Part shown: positions 1-10,413 of the stretch, piece by piece
Layout: the number at the start of each line of letters is the position of its first letter
Position numbering within the stretch: the first letter of the stretch is position 1
Assembly (NCBI GenBank): GCA_015143295.1
Contig: CM026556.1
Span: 22,878,547 to 22,942,546, forward strand
Reading direction: 5' to 3'
Length of the DNA: 64,000 bases
Origin: Tetracentron sinense
Taxonomy: Eukaryota > Streptophyta > Magnoliopsida > Trochodendrales > Trochodendraceae
Made by a program: the position numbers and the translations under genes
Notes under the pieces: model-generated
The model's database searches: none
Told to the model about the DNA's origin: nothing
Seen by the model: only the letters and a program-made list of their open reading frames with translations

Positions 1-543
1 TCTCTTCATTTCAGACTATTGGACAATTGGGTCCTTACCTGATCGTTCATTCATTCACTCAACATTGATCCAATAGAGTTTTGCTTGGCCTACCAGTTTC
101 CATTTGGCAAGCCTAACTCTACTGCCTTCAGACATTTCATACTAGTCAAAGTAATGGTCCATGTCTACTAACCAATCAAGAAAGGTCTTTGGGTCGAGTT
201 GACCATTAAGGCTCGGAGCCTCAATCTTGATGGATTTCATATGTCGATCATCTGGACCATATGAATCCTGCTACTTGACAGGACGATGTTAATCTCACTC
301 TCTTCCATGGCCTAAGCCTCGGTCTCTACCTATACCAACACCTACATTATGGGACCTTTTTTCTTCCTCTAAATATTGGTCGTTATGAAGGGTAGTCTTA
401 AGCATAACTAATCAGATATTGGTATTATGGGTTTCCATACTAGCCTCCATGCGGGCTAGATGATTGTTGAGGGACTCTAAGATCTTGGTGAATGGTGTGG
501 GGTCCATGCTTGGTTGGTAACTCTTCTCACTACGAGTGAGCAT
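1..543 (-). pseudogene. Ty3/gypsy gag fragment, runs off left edge
   Basis: Read on the minus strand from an ATG at 543, this encodes a degraded gypsy Gag. The N-terminal part (MLTRSEKSYQPSMDP...) leads into the Retrotrans_gag core near 60-240, with FLDWLVDMDHYFD followed by RLAKWKLVGQAKLYW. This matches the family pattern of FLDWL..VE..F and later KL.G.A..WW. Several in-frame stops and at least one frame change show it is dead. It lies directly downstream of a tRNA-type primer site and an LTR, so it is the first gene of a minus-strand element whose pol lies outside the window. The gypsy gag assignment is confident; the lineage is not known. Confidence 0.75.
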
Positions 544-627
544 GCACTACCTAGGTGTCCTAAGTCGATATGTGATGCTAATGAGCCTGAAACCTAAATG
601 TAAGAGACAAACCCAAGCTAATCTTAA

Positions 628-641
628 GCTCTGATACCAAA
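628..641 (-). promoter_or_regulatory. Primer binding site of minus-strand gypsy element
   Basis: On the minus strand this reads TTGGTATCAGAGC, the usual plant retrotransposon primer site complementary to the 3' end of initiator methionine tRNA. It lies a few bases after the LTR end and before the gag fragment. Confidence 0.75.
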
Positions 642-643
642 GT

Positions 644-2357
644 TGATGCTGGACAATGCAATAAACCTAAGATGAGATGATTGACGGATCAAAATTGAAT
701 TGCGGTAATAAGAAAATTCATAAATTACTTAGGATTCCACAATTACAATAAAGAAAGCCCAAAAGGGAATTAGCAATACTCTAGGTCAAGTCACAATCCC
801 GCAATAATGAAATTCAAATATGAATTGGGTGATTGTAATGGAAGTGGGAACTTCCATTAGCTTAGGGATTTAAACCAATAGTTAATGAGAATTTCTTGTC
901 AATTGAGGATTTCAAGAAAATCAATTTAGGCTCAATAATGGTTATAGGTTAAAATATGCATGTTGGGGTCTGTTTTTCAATTAATATGGAGTTGGTTAAC
1001 ACAAACCAGCCACAAAATAGAGGAAATGATTAAATCTAGGGTTAGGATTTTGATGTTGTAGGACATGTATGGTTGCAAGGGAAAGCGGATAAGATGGCTG
1101 TACCAGCAAGAGGGGGACTGAGGAACGTTGGGGCAGCCAAAAGATAAGGGAAAAGATTGGTGTAGCATCCGTAGGAAGGCTGCAGGGGCCTGCAGCAACA
1201 ATAGGAGAAAGCTGCAGGGTTTGTGGCAGCAAGGTCTTGGGTCTGGGAAAAGGTTACAGCAGCAGGAAAGGATCTGAGGCTTGCAGCAGTAATGTAGAAG
1301 GCCTTGGATAATTATTGCAGGCCAGGGAAAAGGTTGGAGGACCTGGGGGACTGGCAGCAGCCTGGTATGTGCTAGAGGGATTGTAGAATGTTGCTGGCAG
1401 CAAGGCTAGGGTTAGGGAAGAGCTGTAAAAGAAGGGGAAGGTTGTGGGAGTGGGGTGGGAATGATGGGAAAGCAATGGGACTGTTGGGACAGCAAGGGTA
1501 TGTGTTCAGATTTGCTAGAACAGCAATAGGATGGTCCAAATCTGCTGGAACAACAATAGGGAATATGCTGTGAATAGTAACTTATGAACAATACTCGAGA
1601 ATAGTGATTTGAGAGAGAAAATAGAAAGATTACCTTGGAATCACTTCAAGATTGATATCAAACCATGACATCACACCATTCCCATCACATGAGATTCTAA
1701 AAGCCAAAAAAACCTCTCATATGTCATTCATAAAAGTTCTGTAAATTTCTAATCTCCAAAGAGTATTTATAAACAAAAGACTAAACCTTACTTAAAAGAA
1801 AAATACTAAACTACCTTTATTATGTTCTCTCATAATAAACTAACTATAAGGGACAAAAAAAAATAAAAATAAACTAGATAAAATAAACAACTGAATAATT
1901 AAAGAGGTGGGCCGGCCACTATGGCTGCCCATGCCCATCTATGGCCTAATTTCAGCCCTCCGATCGCTATCTCTCAATCCGATAGTCGATTGTCCTTCAG
2001 ATCGTGATCCAACGATGGATCTCTAACATAAACAAAATCTAACGATCCGATGTCCGCATCATAAGGGGTGCAAAAATGAGGTGTTTACAATAACCAAAAA
2101 ACAAAGAAAAAAACTAAATAGCCCAAACTAATAAAATATCTATTTCCTTGTAAAAGTTCAGCCCATTGGGCTTTTTCCTAACTAAAACCATGCTAAATTA
2201 GCCCATATGCACATCTTCCCAATGTAGGGTTTTTCTAATTAACCATGTGTGCATATGAGGTCTTCAATGCCCCAAATCATCAATCCAAAGTGACATGTGC
2301 TTCTTCCTTTGCCTCTAATAAACCTAAAACTCCTTATGATGTTGGATGTCCACATCA
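644..2357 (-). mobile_element. 5' LTR of minus-strand gypsy element
   Basis: The segment is bounded by inverted ends TGATGCTGGAC at 644 and GTCCACATCA at 2357, giving TG...CA termini and a length of 1714 bp. It abuts the primer site and gag fragment, so it is the 5' LTR of an element pointing left. The outer flank begins GAAGG at 2358, a possible target duplication whose partner lies outside the window. No gene is seen inside; the small open frames here are by-products of its purine-rich centre. Confidence 0.7.
1080..1570. repeat. GCAG/AGG-rich low-complexity block inside the LTR
   Basis: About 490 bp with strongly G- and A-biased plus strand. Irregularly recurring GCAGCAA, GCAGGG and GTTGGGG words occur every 25-40 bp, unlike the AT-rich sequence on both sides. 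It lies within the 644-2357 LTR. It looks like an old degenerate minisatellite. Confidence 0.5.
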
Positions 2358-2999
2358 GAAGGTCTTGGGTTCTATGTTATAGAGTCGCATATGACCCCAT
2401 AGCTGACTTATACGTTAAATGGTGAACAATAAAGTAAGTGCCCTAACACTACTGTTGAGTGGTTGTTTGCTGTTGAGTTCAAAAGAAGACCCAATTGGCG
2501 GGTTATAAATTACAAATATTTATTGCTTAGTTGGCTTCGGTAGTGTGGAACTTCTTCCTTTTTCCCTTTGGTGTGATTTTTCTCTAATATTGTACTTGTT
2601 TCATTTTCACTTTTAAAAGGAGTGCAAATCGATCAAGAGGGATTTCTTTGATATAAACTGAAATTCTATAATTTTTGGCAATGACAGGAGCAATAATTTT
2701 GTTTATTTTATTGGTATTTTTCTCTTTAAAGCACTATAGTCAAGGCATTACCCAACACTTTCTTTCTCTATTTCTCCTACCGAGAGAGAAACCAAGAAGA
2801 TAGGACATGGAGGAAGAAATAGAAAGTAATGGCATTTTTTAAAGTTTAAAATCTTAGGATATAGGTGGCGCTTTCAAAACTTAAAAGCAACATCTAAAGT
2901 CAAGAGTCCTTTTTTTTTTGCTCTTGGATATCATTTACCCATTTAGTAGGTTAGCGTGGGGATTGGAGCTCTTGCAACTTGTCGCCCAGGGGATTAGAT
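2358..2999. other. Gene-free flank between LTR and inverted-repeat element
   Basis: AT-rich sequence with no convincing coding frame, RNA gene or repeat boundary. Confidence 0.4.
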
Positions 3000-3007
3000 C
3001 CCGAGAC

Positions 3008-4527
3008 CAAGGTTCGAAATTTCGACAATATCGGCGATATATCGCTGATATTTTTCGATATCGGTGGTGACTGATGTATCTATATGCTGTTGGAAAAAAA
3101 ATTACACTATGTCAGGAGTTATTGGAGATATATCGACGATATATCGTAGATAACTCACCGATATCGACTAAAAGAGTGATTCGTGCAAGCATCCATAAAA
3201 AAAAAAACGGTGTCTTTAAATTTGAAAAATCTCACAGATCATTCATGCAACTTGCAAAGGCCAAAGAGTTGAGCCTTTTGAATATTTTTGATGGAGAAGG
3301 ATAAAAAAAGGGGTTGAAACTTGAGACTTGAGAGTAGAGAAGAAAGAAGAAGGAAGAAGAGGGTACTGTCGCCGTTTCCAGTCACCATTGCCGTTGCCAA
3401 ACGCCAAGCCAAGGTTCTCCCCTTCTTCGGCTCTTCCTCCTTTCGGAGCTCTGGCTTGTTTTTTTTTTCTTCTGGGTTCTGTTCTGAAGTCTACGAAGAC
3501 TTTAGAGTTAGGAAAACCTTAAAAGGGTAATGCTAACTTCACTCCAACCTCTGTTACTTTTATTTGTTTTAACCTTTTAACTGTTTTAAACCCTAACAAG
3601 GTCAAGGGTAATGCTAACTTCACTCTTTGTTACTAATACTCTTTTAATTGTTTTTAGTAATATTAAAAAATAAATAATTTCTTAATAATATTTTTTAAAT
3701 TAAAAATTATTTATAGGTAATAAGATTATGCCCATAAAGGCTTTTTAGTTATATGTTTTTTTTCAAAATTTCTTTATAATATTTTATAATAATTAAATTA
3801 TTTATGGGTAGTAAGATTATGCCCATAATGTCTTTTTAGTAATATTAAAAAATTAATAATTTTTAATAATATTTTATAAATTAAAAATTATTTATATGTA
3901 TAAGATTATGCCCATTAGGGCTTTTTTAAAATAAATAAAATATACTAACACTTTGACTAATCTGTAATCACTTAGTTATAATTTATAAATTAACATACTA
4001 TTTTTAGTACAAAAATTTATAAGTTAAAAGTGTTAACTTATAAATTTATAAGTTAACATACTATTTTTAGTACATAATTAAAATTTTTTTTTATATTTCT
4101 AAAAATGATGTGCCATATAAGAAATTTTATTATATGACAAAAATTAATATGTTAAAAACTAATATTGATTTATTATACACCAAATTTATTGTATGTTTGT
4201 ATTATTATAAATCTTATAAATTATGAATTTATGATTGATCGAGAATGAAACATAGATCAATCATACATTATCGTCACTCGTCAGATCACATCTTACATTC
4301 TTCTCATTACATCTCTTATGTACATTGTTGTTTTTTAAATGTTTTTAATCTAGAAGGTGTATAACATCTATTTTAACATTTCCTGAAGTTTCATTGCAAA
4401 ATTCCATGTTTTGCCTTTTTTTTTTTTTTTGTCATTTTTCCAAAAATCACTGATAAACAATACATCTTCCGATATATCTTTTTTCCGTGGCTCGACATGT
4501 TGAGCGATATCGACATTCAAAACCTTG
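3008..4527. mobile_element. hAT-like non-autonomous element, copy 1
   Basis: The ends are inverted: CAAGGTTCGAAATTTCGACA at the left and, read on the other strand, CAAGGTTTTGAATGTCGATA at the right. The left arm is rich in CGATAT words. The element is flanked by CCCGAGAC at 3000-3007 and again at 4528-4535. This is a perfect 8-bp target duplication (9 bp if the shared C is counted), which fits hAT. The 1.5-kb interior is AT-rich and has no transposase. The same termini recur at 5669-6641 and 9377. Confidence 0.7.
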
Positions 4528-4960
4528 CCCGAGACCTCCCTTCAGATCAAGAGTCCTTAGAAGTTAGAAAACTTCAAACTAATTATATATCTCTTATTTA
4601 TGTAATATTTGTATATATATATATAATTTAATCATTTATATTTCCTAGCCAAGTCTAATCGCCTAGACGCATTGAGTACATTGTGGCAAAGCAAGTAGGC
4701 TGCATTGATGGTGATTTGACTTTGATGTGGTAAGAGTTTTAAAGGCCATCTTAACTTAGATGGGGTAGAATTGTAGAGGCCATGATGGATCAGGGAGACA
4801 CGAGGAAGTAGCATCAAAATGGTTGCAACAACTTATCGGTAATGTAAGGAAAACATATCAGACGATGGACTAATTCAAAAGCAATAGTGCCAAAGATTTC
4901 AACTGCTGTAATGACTAGCAAAGATAATCCATCATGGTTTATTAGCAATGACGATTGTTG
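4528..4960. other. Gene-free interval
   Basis: The sequence holds a short TATATATA run near 4614 and no supported gene. The open frame on the minus strand here has no recognisable domain. Confidence 0.4.
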
Positions 4961-5207
4961 TTAGGGGTGTTAATGGGCAAACCGGCCCGCTGTAGGCCCA
5001 TTGGGCCCGATTTTTAATTGGGTTGGGCTTGGGTTTGAAGTCTAAAGCTTGTGGCTTGTTTCGGTAGGCTTCTAACCAAGCTTAGCCCCACTAACCCTCC
5101 CTAATTAGGCCCGTTTGGTTTATAGGCAAAAAATGCACATGATTTTTTAGATGGCCCAGCCCGTTTATTAATTGGGATTAGTCGGGCCCATTCTATTGAC
5201 ACCCCTA
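4961..5207. mobile_element. Short TAGGGGTGT...ACACCCCTA element
   Basis: About 247 bp bounded by TTAGGGGTGTTAATGGGC and its near-inverse ending GACACCCCTAA. The GC-rich interior is full of GGCCC and GGGCCCGA words. Terminal TAGGGGTG with this composition is a common plant hAT-type pattern. I could not find a clean target duplication. Confidence 0.5.
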
Positions 5208-5496
5208 ATTGTAGTGAAAGGGAGGGGGGAGGGTGAGGGGGGGTGGTGCAAGTTTGAGAGTGTGGTTTGCCATGGTCCAGCTTTTGAAGGTAAGGATGCA
5301 GATCCAGAACATAGATCACTGTGAAGGGTAAAACTAGAAAATCACAGTAAGCCACCTCAGGAAACTAGCCTGCATTAGGGTTTGCTTCAATGTATGTCGT
5401 AAAGTGTAGAGAATCTGAAGTGGCCAACAGTGTGTTGACTTGACGAGCAGCAATATCAAGGTAGAAAATGTCAAAGCAAGATCCGATTGACCTGGT

Positions 5497-5660
5497 CTGA
5501 TACCATGAAAGAGACTACACTTAATTGAATAACTGGGGTGAATTACAATGACCTCCATTGGAGTTTATATAGAGATACATTGACCTCAAGATAGGAACCT
5601 ACTCTAATTTAATCCTAATAAAATCAATTCTATATTTGATTAATGCTAATCTAATTTTGC
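5497..5660 (-). repeat. LTR fragment with adjoining primer-site sequence
   Basis: The word TCTGATACCATG at 5497 is the complement of a tRNA-type primer site, so the sequence to its right would be the end of a minus-strand LTR. The end of this LTR-like stretch (TGCTAATCTAAT...GATGAGAT) is repeated at 8332-8361. The 5669 element has landed in it. Confidence 0.4.
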
Positions 5661-5668
5661 GATGAGAT

Positions 5669-6641
5669 CAAGGTTTTGAATTTCGATATTGCGGGATATG
5701 TCGCACATTGGAACAAAGATACATCGCGAGATATATCGTTTTACGGGGAATATATCGCACATTGAGGGAAAAAATTGAGATAATAGAAAAAAAAATGAAA
5801 TTTCCAGTGAAACTTCAGGAAATGTTGAAAGTTGAAACAAATGTTAATACACATTTAATAATCAAGAAATTAAAAAATAACAATGTACATAAGAGATGTA
5901 GTGGGATTATGGAAATGGGGGCAAAGATGTGCGCTGGCAACAATGGATGATTGACTGATATAGTAATATTGATACAACTTACATAAAATATTTTATTCAT
6001 CCCTCAATCAATTAGGACAATAAAAATACACAATCAGAGTTCTATATATTATACATCCATGATCCAACTCACCCCAAGAACTTCAATCAGAGCTACATGG
6101 AGTTATGCTAATTTGAAAATTTTGAGTTTTCCTCAATTTCCACTCCCTAAAGTACGAAGTTTGAAATTTGAACTTAAAGTCTAGTATAAATTCATCAAAT
6201 TGATGTATTTGCATTAGCTATTTATGCAAAACCCCATTCTAATTTAAAGAAAATTCTTACCTTTTAGAAACATTTCGCCAAACGTAGTAGTGCAAATGGG
6301 ATGCACTTTGACTCCAAATGACAAATGTAGGTAAATGTTATGTGGGTACTAAGTGGGTGATTTCTCAAGAAAATGAAAAAAATCTCTCAAATCCTCTAAA
6401 TTCCTTCAAACATTCCTAAATCCCTCATCTTTGGTCGATATTTCTACATTTTATATACTAATAGGTGAAATATCCCTAACTAATATAATATTTTGCGGAA
6501 ATATTGTGCAATATATCAAATATAAGTATTGGGGATATTTATGAATATTTTGTAAAAAACATACATGTGAGGGATATTTCGTACCCCTGCAATACCAATA
6601 TGAAAAGATATTTGGGATATATCGGGGTTATTTAAACCATG
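5669..6641. mobile_element. hAT-like non-autonomous element, copy 2
   Basis: It starts CAAGGTTTTGAATTTCGATA and ends ATTTAAACCATG, whose complement starts CATGGTTTAAAT. The flanks carry an 8-bp duplication, GATGAGAT, at 5661-5668 and 6642-6649. The related sequence at 8332-8361 has the same flanks joined with a single GATGAGAT, so it is an empty site that confirms both ends. The ends are rich in CGATAT and GGGATAT words. The 973-bp interior has no transposase. Confidence 0.75.
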
Positions 6642-6649
6642 GATGAGAT

Positions 6650-7455
6650 ACACATGGAGAAAGTATTTTATTTAAAAAATTAAGATTAGTTTGCGGATAT
6701 GATAGATCATGCACAAGCTATTATATAATTATATCAACCTTCAAATGGAAGTATTAATGCTAATAATTATCACTCTTTCTTGTATTTTTACTTATTTCAA
6801 AAATTTGGAATATATGACTTTGATCTTGATTTAAATGATTGTAGATCTATGGATTGACAAAAAATCTATAGATGTAGAATACATTGAGCTATTTCATAAA
6901 TTTTCTCAACATACAAATATGGAATAGGGAACATGCCTTATGGAATAGGGCTTTTAGGATTTGTCTCAATTTCGATGGGATTGAAACTGTTTTGTTTTTA
7001 TAATAAGAAAAGGATTTGGGAACCGATATTACCCTGGAGATGGCACTCATTAGTCATTAGATTAGGTTGCTGTTAGTCTTTACTCTTAATTCATTTGTGA
7101 ATAGCGGAAATTTCAAATGTATAGCATGACTGGATGATTGATATTAAAAGATACTTGTCTTGACAAAAATGATTGCATGAAAACTCAATCTGATGATTAG
7201 AAGTACGTACTATATATAGTGGAAACCCTTCTTAATTGCTACATGGATTTTGCTTGTTTTCCCTGTAGAAAAACTGATTTATTGAATAGCTTCGATGGAT
7301 TACAATGACCCATAGAGGGTTTAAATAAATAATCCAAACTCTTAACTTAGAAAGACAATATTAAAGATAACCCTAATATACTAAAGATACTGAACTAAGA
7401 TTATCAATGAGATCGATATTACAAAATTATTTTCCTAATATAATATTTCCCTAAT
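6650..7455. other. Gene-free AT-rich interval with LTR-like right part
   Basis: No coding evidence. From about 7262 the sequence resembles the end of a minus-strand LTR because it abuts ACTCCCCCTCG, the complement of a polypurine tract, at 7456. Confidence 0.35.
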
Positions 7456-8075
7456 ACTCCCCCTCGAACACATGATGATCGAGATTTTCATGGGTTTGCC
7501 ACAAGTCGAGTATTCTTCACTCTTGATCTTCTTTGATAATTTTTTGACGAATAGTTTAGAACATTCAATTGTGCTTAGTGGTCACCGCCAGTCAGTGAAG
7601 TCCATCTTTGTCGCATCCCTCTCATTTTGAGTCTGTTGGAGTCGGTGACCCACTAGATCAGACTGTCATGATCTTCTCCCAAGCATATGAAGTATGGCCT
7701 GCGATTTAAAGAAAAACTCTCGTTGGAGAGGTCTTCAATAAATGAAAAGAAACAAGGAGTTGCATGGGTATGAGAATGATCCCGAGGGTGGTAAAAGTAT
7801 AGAGGATGATGATAGGGTTTTTATTTAAAACAAAAAACAATCAAAAGTTTGACAGTTGGCGGGCGGTGGCGGCACCACCTGTCGCGAAAGAAAAAAAGAG
7901 CTAAGAGGTCACCAAAGGGTCGGTGGCTCTGATACCATGTTGTAAATCAGATAAGAAGAGAATGTGAGAAGAATACTTCATTAGATTGAGATTAGGGCTA
8001 CAAAGGCCTAATAAACAAAGATGCCCCCTAATAGGCTGATACAATGCAACTCACACACATCAACACCCCCCCTCA
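7456..8075 (-). mobile_element. Short minus-strand LTR-retroelement remnant (PPT to PBS)
   Basis: A polypurine-tract complement (CTCCCCCTCG, 7457-7466) and a primer-site complement (GCTCTGATACCATG, around 7925-7938) lie only about 460 bp apart with no coding between. This is the layout of a small non-autonomous LTR element read on the minus strand. A second CCCCCCCTC tract at about 8065 suggests another truncated unit. The flanking sequences are not clear copies of each other, so LTR limits are not assigned. Confidence 0.4.
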
Positions 8076-8331
8076 AACTCAAGGTGGGTAACTACCTAGA
8101 GTTTGGAGAACAAAAAAGACCACTGTAGAGCAATCACAAGTTATCATGGGTGGGTATTCCCTAATCCCAAGTCATCTCTAGCCTCAAATATGTGGCTTCT
8201 ACGGACCAATCACATGTGGATACACATTTACATAACCATACTTCCACCTGGTCTTGCACACAGACCTTAACACTCGGTGGCTACTACTTAGAAAGTAAAT
8301 CAACCTAATCTAATCTAATCTATTCTTAATT

Positions 8332-8361
8332 GATGCTAATCTAATATTGTGATGAGATACA
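8332..8361. repeat. Paralogous empty site for the 5669 element
   Basis: Matches the two flanks of the 5669-6641 element joined together, with a single GATGAGAT followed by ACAC. It belongs to the same LTR-like repeat as 5506-5660. Confidence 0.7.
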
Positions 8362-8634
8362 CTTGAATGGTGTAGTGTATCTCATTCACCTTATTACAAT
8401 GCTCTTCTTTGTTCTCTAATATTCCCTAGTTCCATTTATCACGGGAAGAAAAAAATTGCTTGGTTGGTATCTTTCACTTAACTAATTTTTCTGTTTATCA
8501 CCTGTTCTCTCATTTCTTAGCTTACTTTGTTTATTCATAGGAGGTTTCACATCCAACTACATCCGTAGAGGGTAATCCCACAACCTCTCTCTCTCTCTCT
8601 CGCCCTCTTATTATAGTTTTTTTTTTTTTTTCAG

Positions 8635-8766
8635 GTTATAGGGGTGAAGAAAAGGCAAGTATCTATAGCTTCTGGTTCAAAATCAAGGGACAAGATCGTT
8701 CTTGTGGAGGAAGTAACTTTACAAAGTGTTTTTGATGCTTTGGATAAAGTTTGCAAGTTCCATTAA
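8635..8766 (+). CDS. DUF167/UPF0235 family protein, last exon only
   Basis: A 43-codon frame ending in TAA follows a strong plant 3' splice site, a long T tract ending TTTCAG. It encodes [18 protein letters not shown] and continues [18 protein letters not shown]. This matches the C-terminal part of plant DUF167 proteins (the At1g49170 type), in which [19 protein letters not shown] is conserved. The family is a small alpha/beta fold of unknown biochemical role. The earlier exons, which should contain a DAPARDGEAN-like motif, were not found upstream. They may lie beyond the window across a transposon-filled intron, or this may be an orphan fragment. The reading frame is undamaged. Family match is from memory of the motif, not from a search. 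Confidence 0.7.
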   Translation, partial: VIGVKKRQVSIASGSKSRDKIVLVEEVTLQSVFDALDKVCKFH

Positions 8767-9376
8767 TGGAGATATGAGAGCTGAGGTCTCTGTCCGTGAA
8801 ATGTGACTCAAAAGCTCACTGCTTACTGTACCCAAGTTACACCCAACCAAGTGATGCAGGTGAAGCATATATATCCCTTTTTGTATGGTATATTTGTTGC
8901 TAAATTAAGGCAGAATAAGTCAAAGTGAAAAAGATTAGCTACTGACTCTTGGGAGACTTCAAAACTAGGTCACTTGGCATACTTCATGGGAAAGATATAC
9001 TTCCCATTCTAACTACAACTGTAAGTACAGCATCTACGTGTTTCATGTCCTCCCTAAACATTTCATCATACTAAATATAGTGACTTGTAACTCCATCATC
9101 AGATAGTCTCACTGTTTCATGTATTTAACAGATGTATTTCAGATTTATTTTCGTGTCACCCTACATTACGTAGAGAGTTTCTTGTTTGCACTAAAGTTTA
9201 AATTTGTGCTTAAACCCTCTTTATGGTACTTAATCGTGGTAAGATTCCGAGTTACACATGTTTGTGACACGCCAGTAACCTTAGATTTCTTTTTTCCCAT
9301 AATGCACACCTTGTGCTTAATGATCTCAACTTTTGTAGGATTTCCTTGTTTACACGATGAAATTGTTTATTTGGAA
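8767..9376. other. 3' flank of the DUF167 exon
   Basis: No gene evidence beyond a possible 3' untranslated region. The open frame starting at 9119 runs into repeat sequence and has no domain. Confidence 0.35.
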
Positions 9377-9700
9377 CAAGGTTTTAAATGTAGATATTGT
9401 GGGATACATTGCAGCTTGAAATGGGATATATTGCATGATATTATTGAAGTGGCAGACTTTTCACCATTGGAGGGAAATGGGGAAGAATTTAGAAAAATGT
9501 GGATATTTCAGTGAACTTTAGGAAATGCTAAAATACACATTAATGCACACTTATGATTCAAAAGATATAAAAAATAATGATTTTGTACGCAGAGATGCAA
9601 TTCGAAAGGTGGCAAGAGATGCGCTAATGAAAATGTATGATAGTTGACTATTAATGTAACATTAATACATGTTCATATATCTAATAATTATAAAAATAAA
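9377..9700. mobile_element. hAT-like element, copy 3, right end unclear
   Basis: Starts CAAGGTTTTAAATGTAGATA and then follows the interior of the 5669 element (GGGATA-rich arm, then TTTCAGTGAACTTTAGGAAA and the run of ACACATTAATG words). The matching right terminus could not be placed. Confidence 0.5.
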
Positions 9701-9719
9701 AATATAAGCTCTAATACAT

Positions 9720-10392
9720 TATATGAACAGAGAGTTGTGTGGAGGCTTGAAGTCAGTGTTTCTTCCTGATTAGGAGGGCGATACTACTGGGCATAACTAA
9801 AATACTGTGTCCAACACTCCAACTTATGGGATGATGATATCATTTTATATACACAAACATAGTGCAGGCACTCCTAGTGGTGGATATTGTGAGTAATAAG
9901 TTGTCACCGTTACTCTATTGTTCTAATTTTTGTTTGCAAGAAAATCTTCAACATAAATTTTATCCAAAATGAGAGTCGGGAAATTATCCTACCCACATCG
10001 TTAAGATGCAAATTTATTTCAATTGATTGACACAGCACATTCGTTGCACTGCTCAGACAAGATATTCCTAAGTTTTTGATAGTTGATGAAATAACAGGTG
10101 ATGGTATATGAAAATGTTTATTTGTGAAATAGTCAGGTTCTACTAGTTTGTTAGGTTTATGTGATCGCTGAAAACTAAACTTGTAAATTCCTGCTTTTTT
10201 ATTCAAATGCAGAGGAGGATTTTACAGAGACTATGGAAGATAAATGAAGGACTCCCAGGAACGTAACCTAAGATACTACTTATTATTTCCTTCACTAAGA
10301 TGGCATTACTGAAACCACAGATTGAACGGAAATATAGTAGACAAGAAAAGAAACCATTTAGGTATATCATATTTGCATCATAAAAAACTTGA
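9720..10392. other. 3' intergenic region of the receptor kinase
   Basis: No coding or repeat structure is supported. The minus-strand 3' UTR of the kinase probably ends within its right part. Confidence 0.35.
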
Positions 10393-10398
10393 TTTATT
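10393..10398 (-). terminator. Polyadenylation signal AATAAA
   Basis: On the minus strand AATAAA lies about 16 bp after the kinase stop codon, inside an A/T-rich stretch. Plausible near signal of the kinase transcript, though plant signals are loose. Confidence 0.4.
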
Positions 10399-10413
10399 TA
10401 GACTAAACACGGC

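Noticed and set aside
7262..8075. A complete small LTR element
   Set aside because: Primer-site and polypurine complements are present, but the flanking stretches are not copies of each other, so no pair of LTRs can be drawn.
9119..9514. 131-codon open frame on plus
   Set aside because: AT-rich, runs from non-coding sequence into the third hAT-like copy; no known domain.
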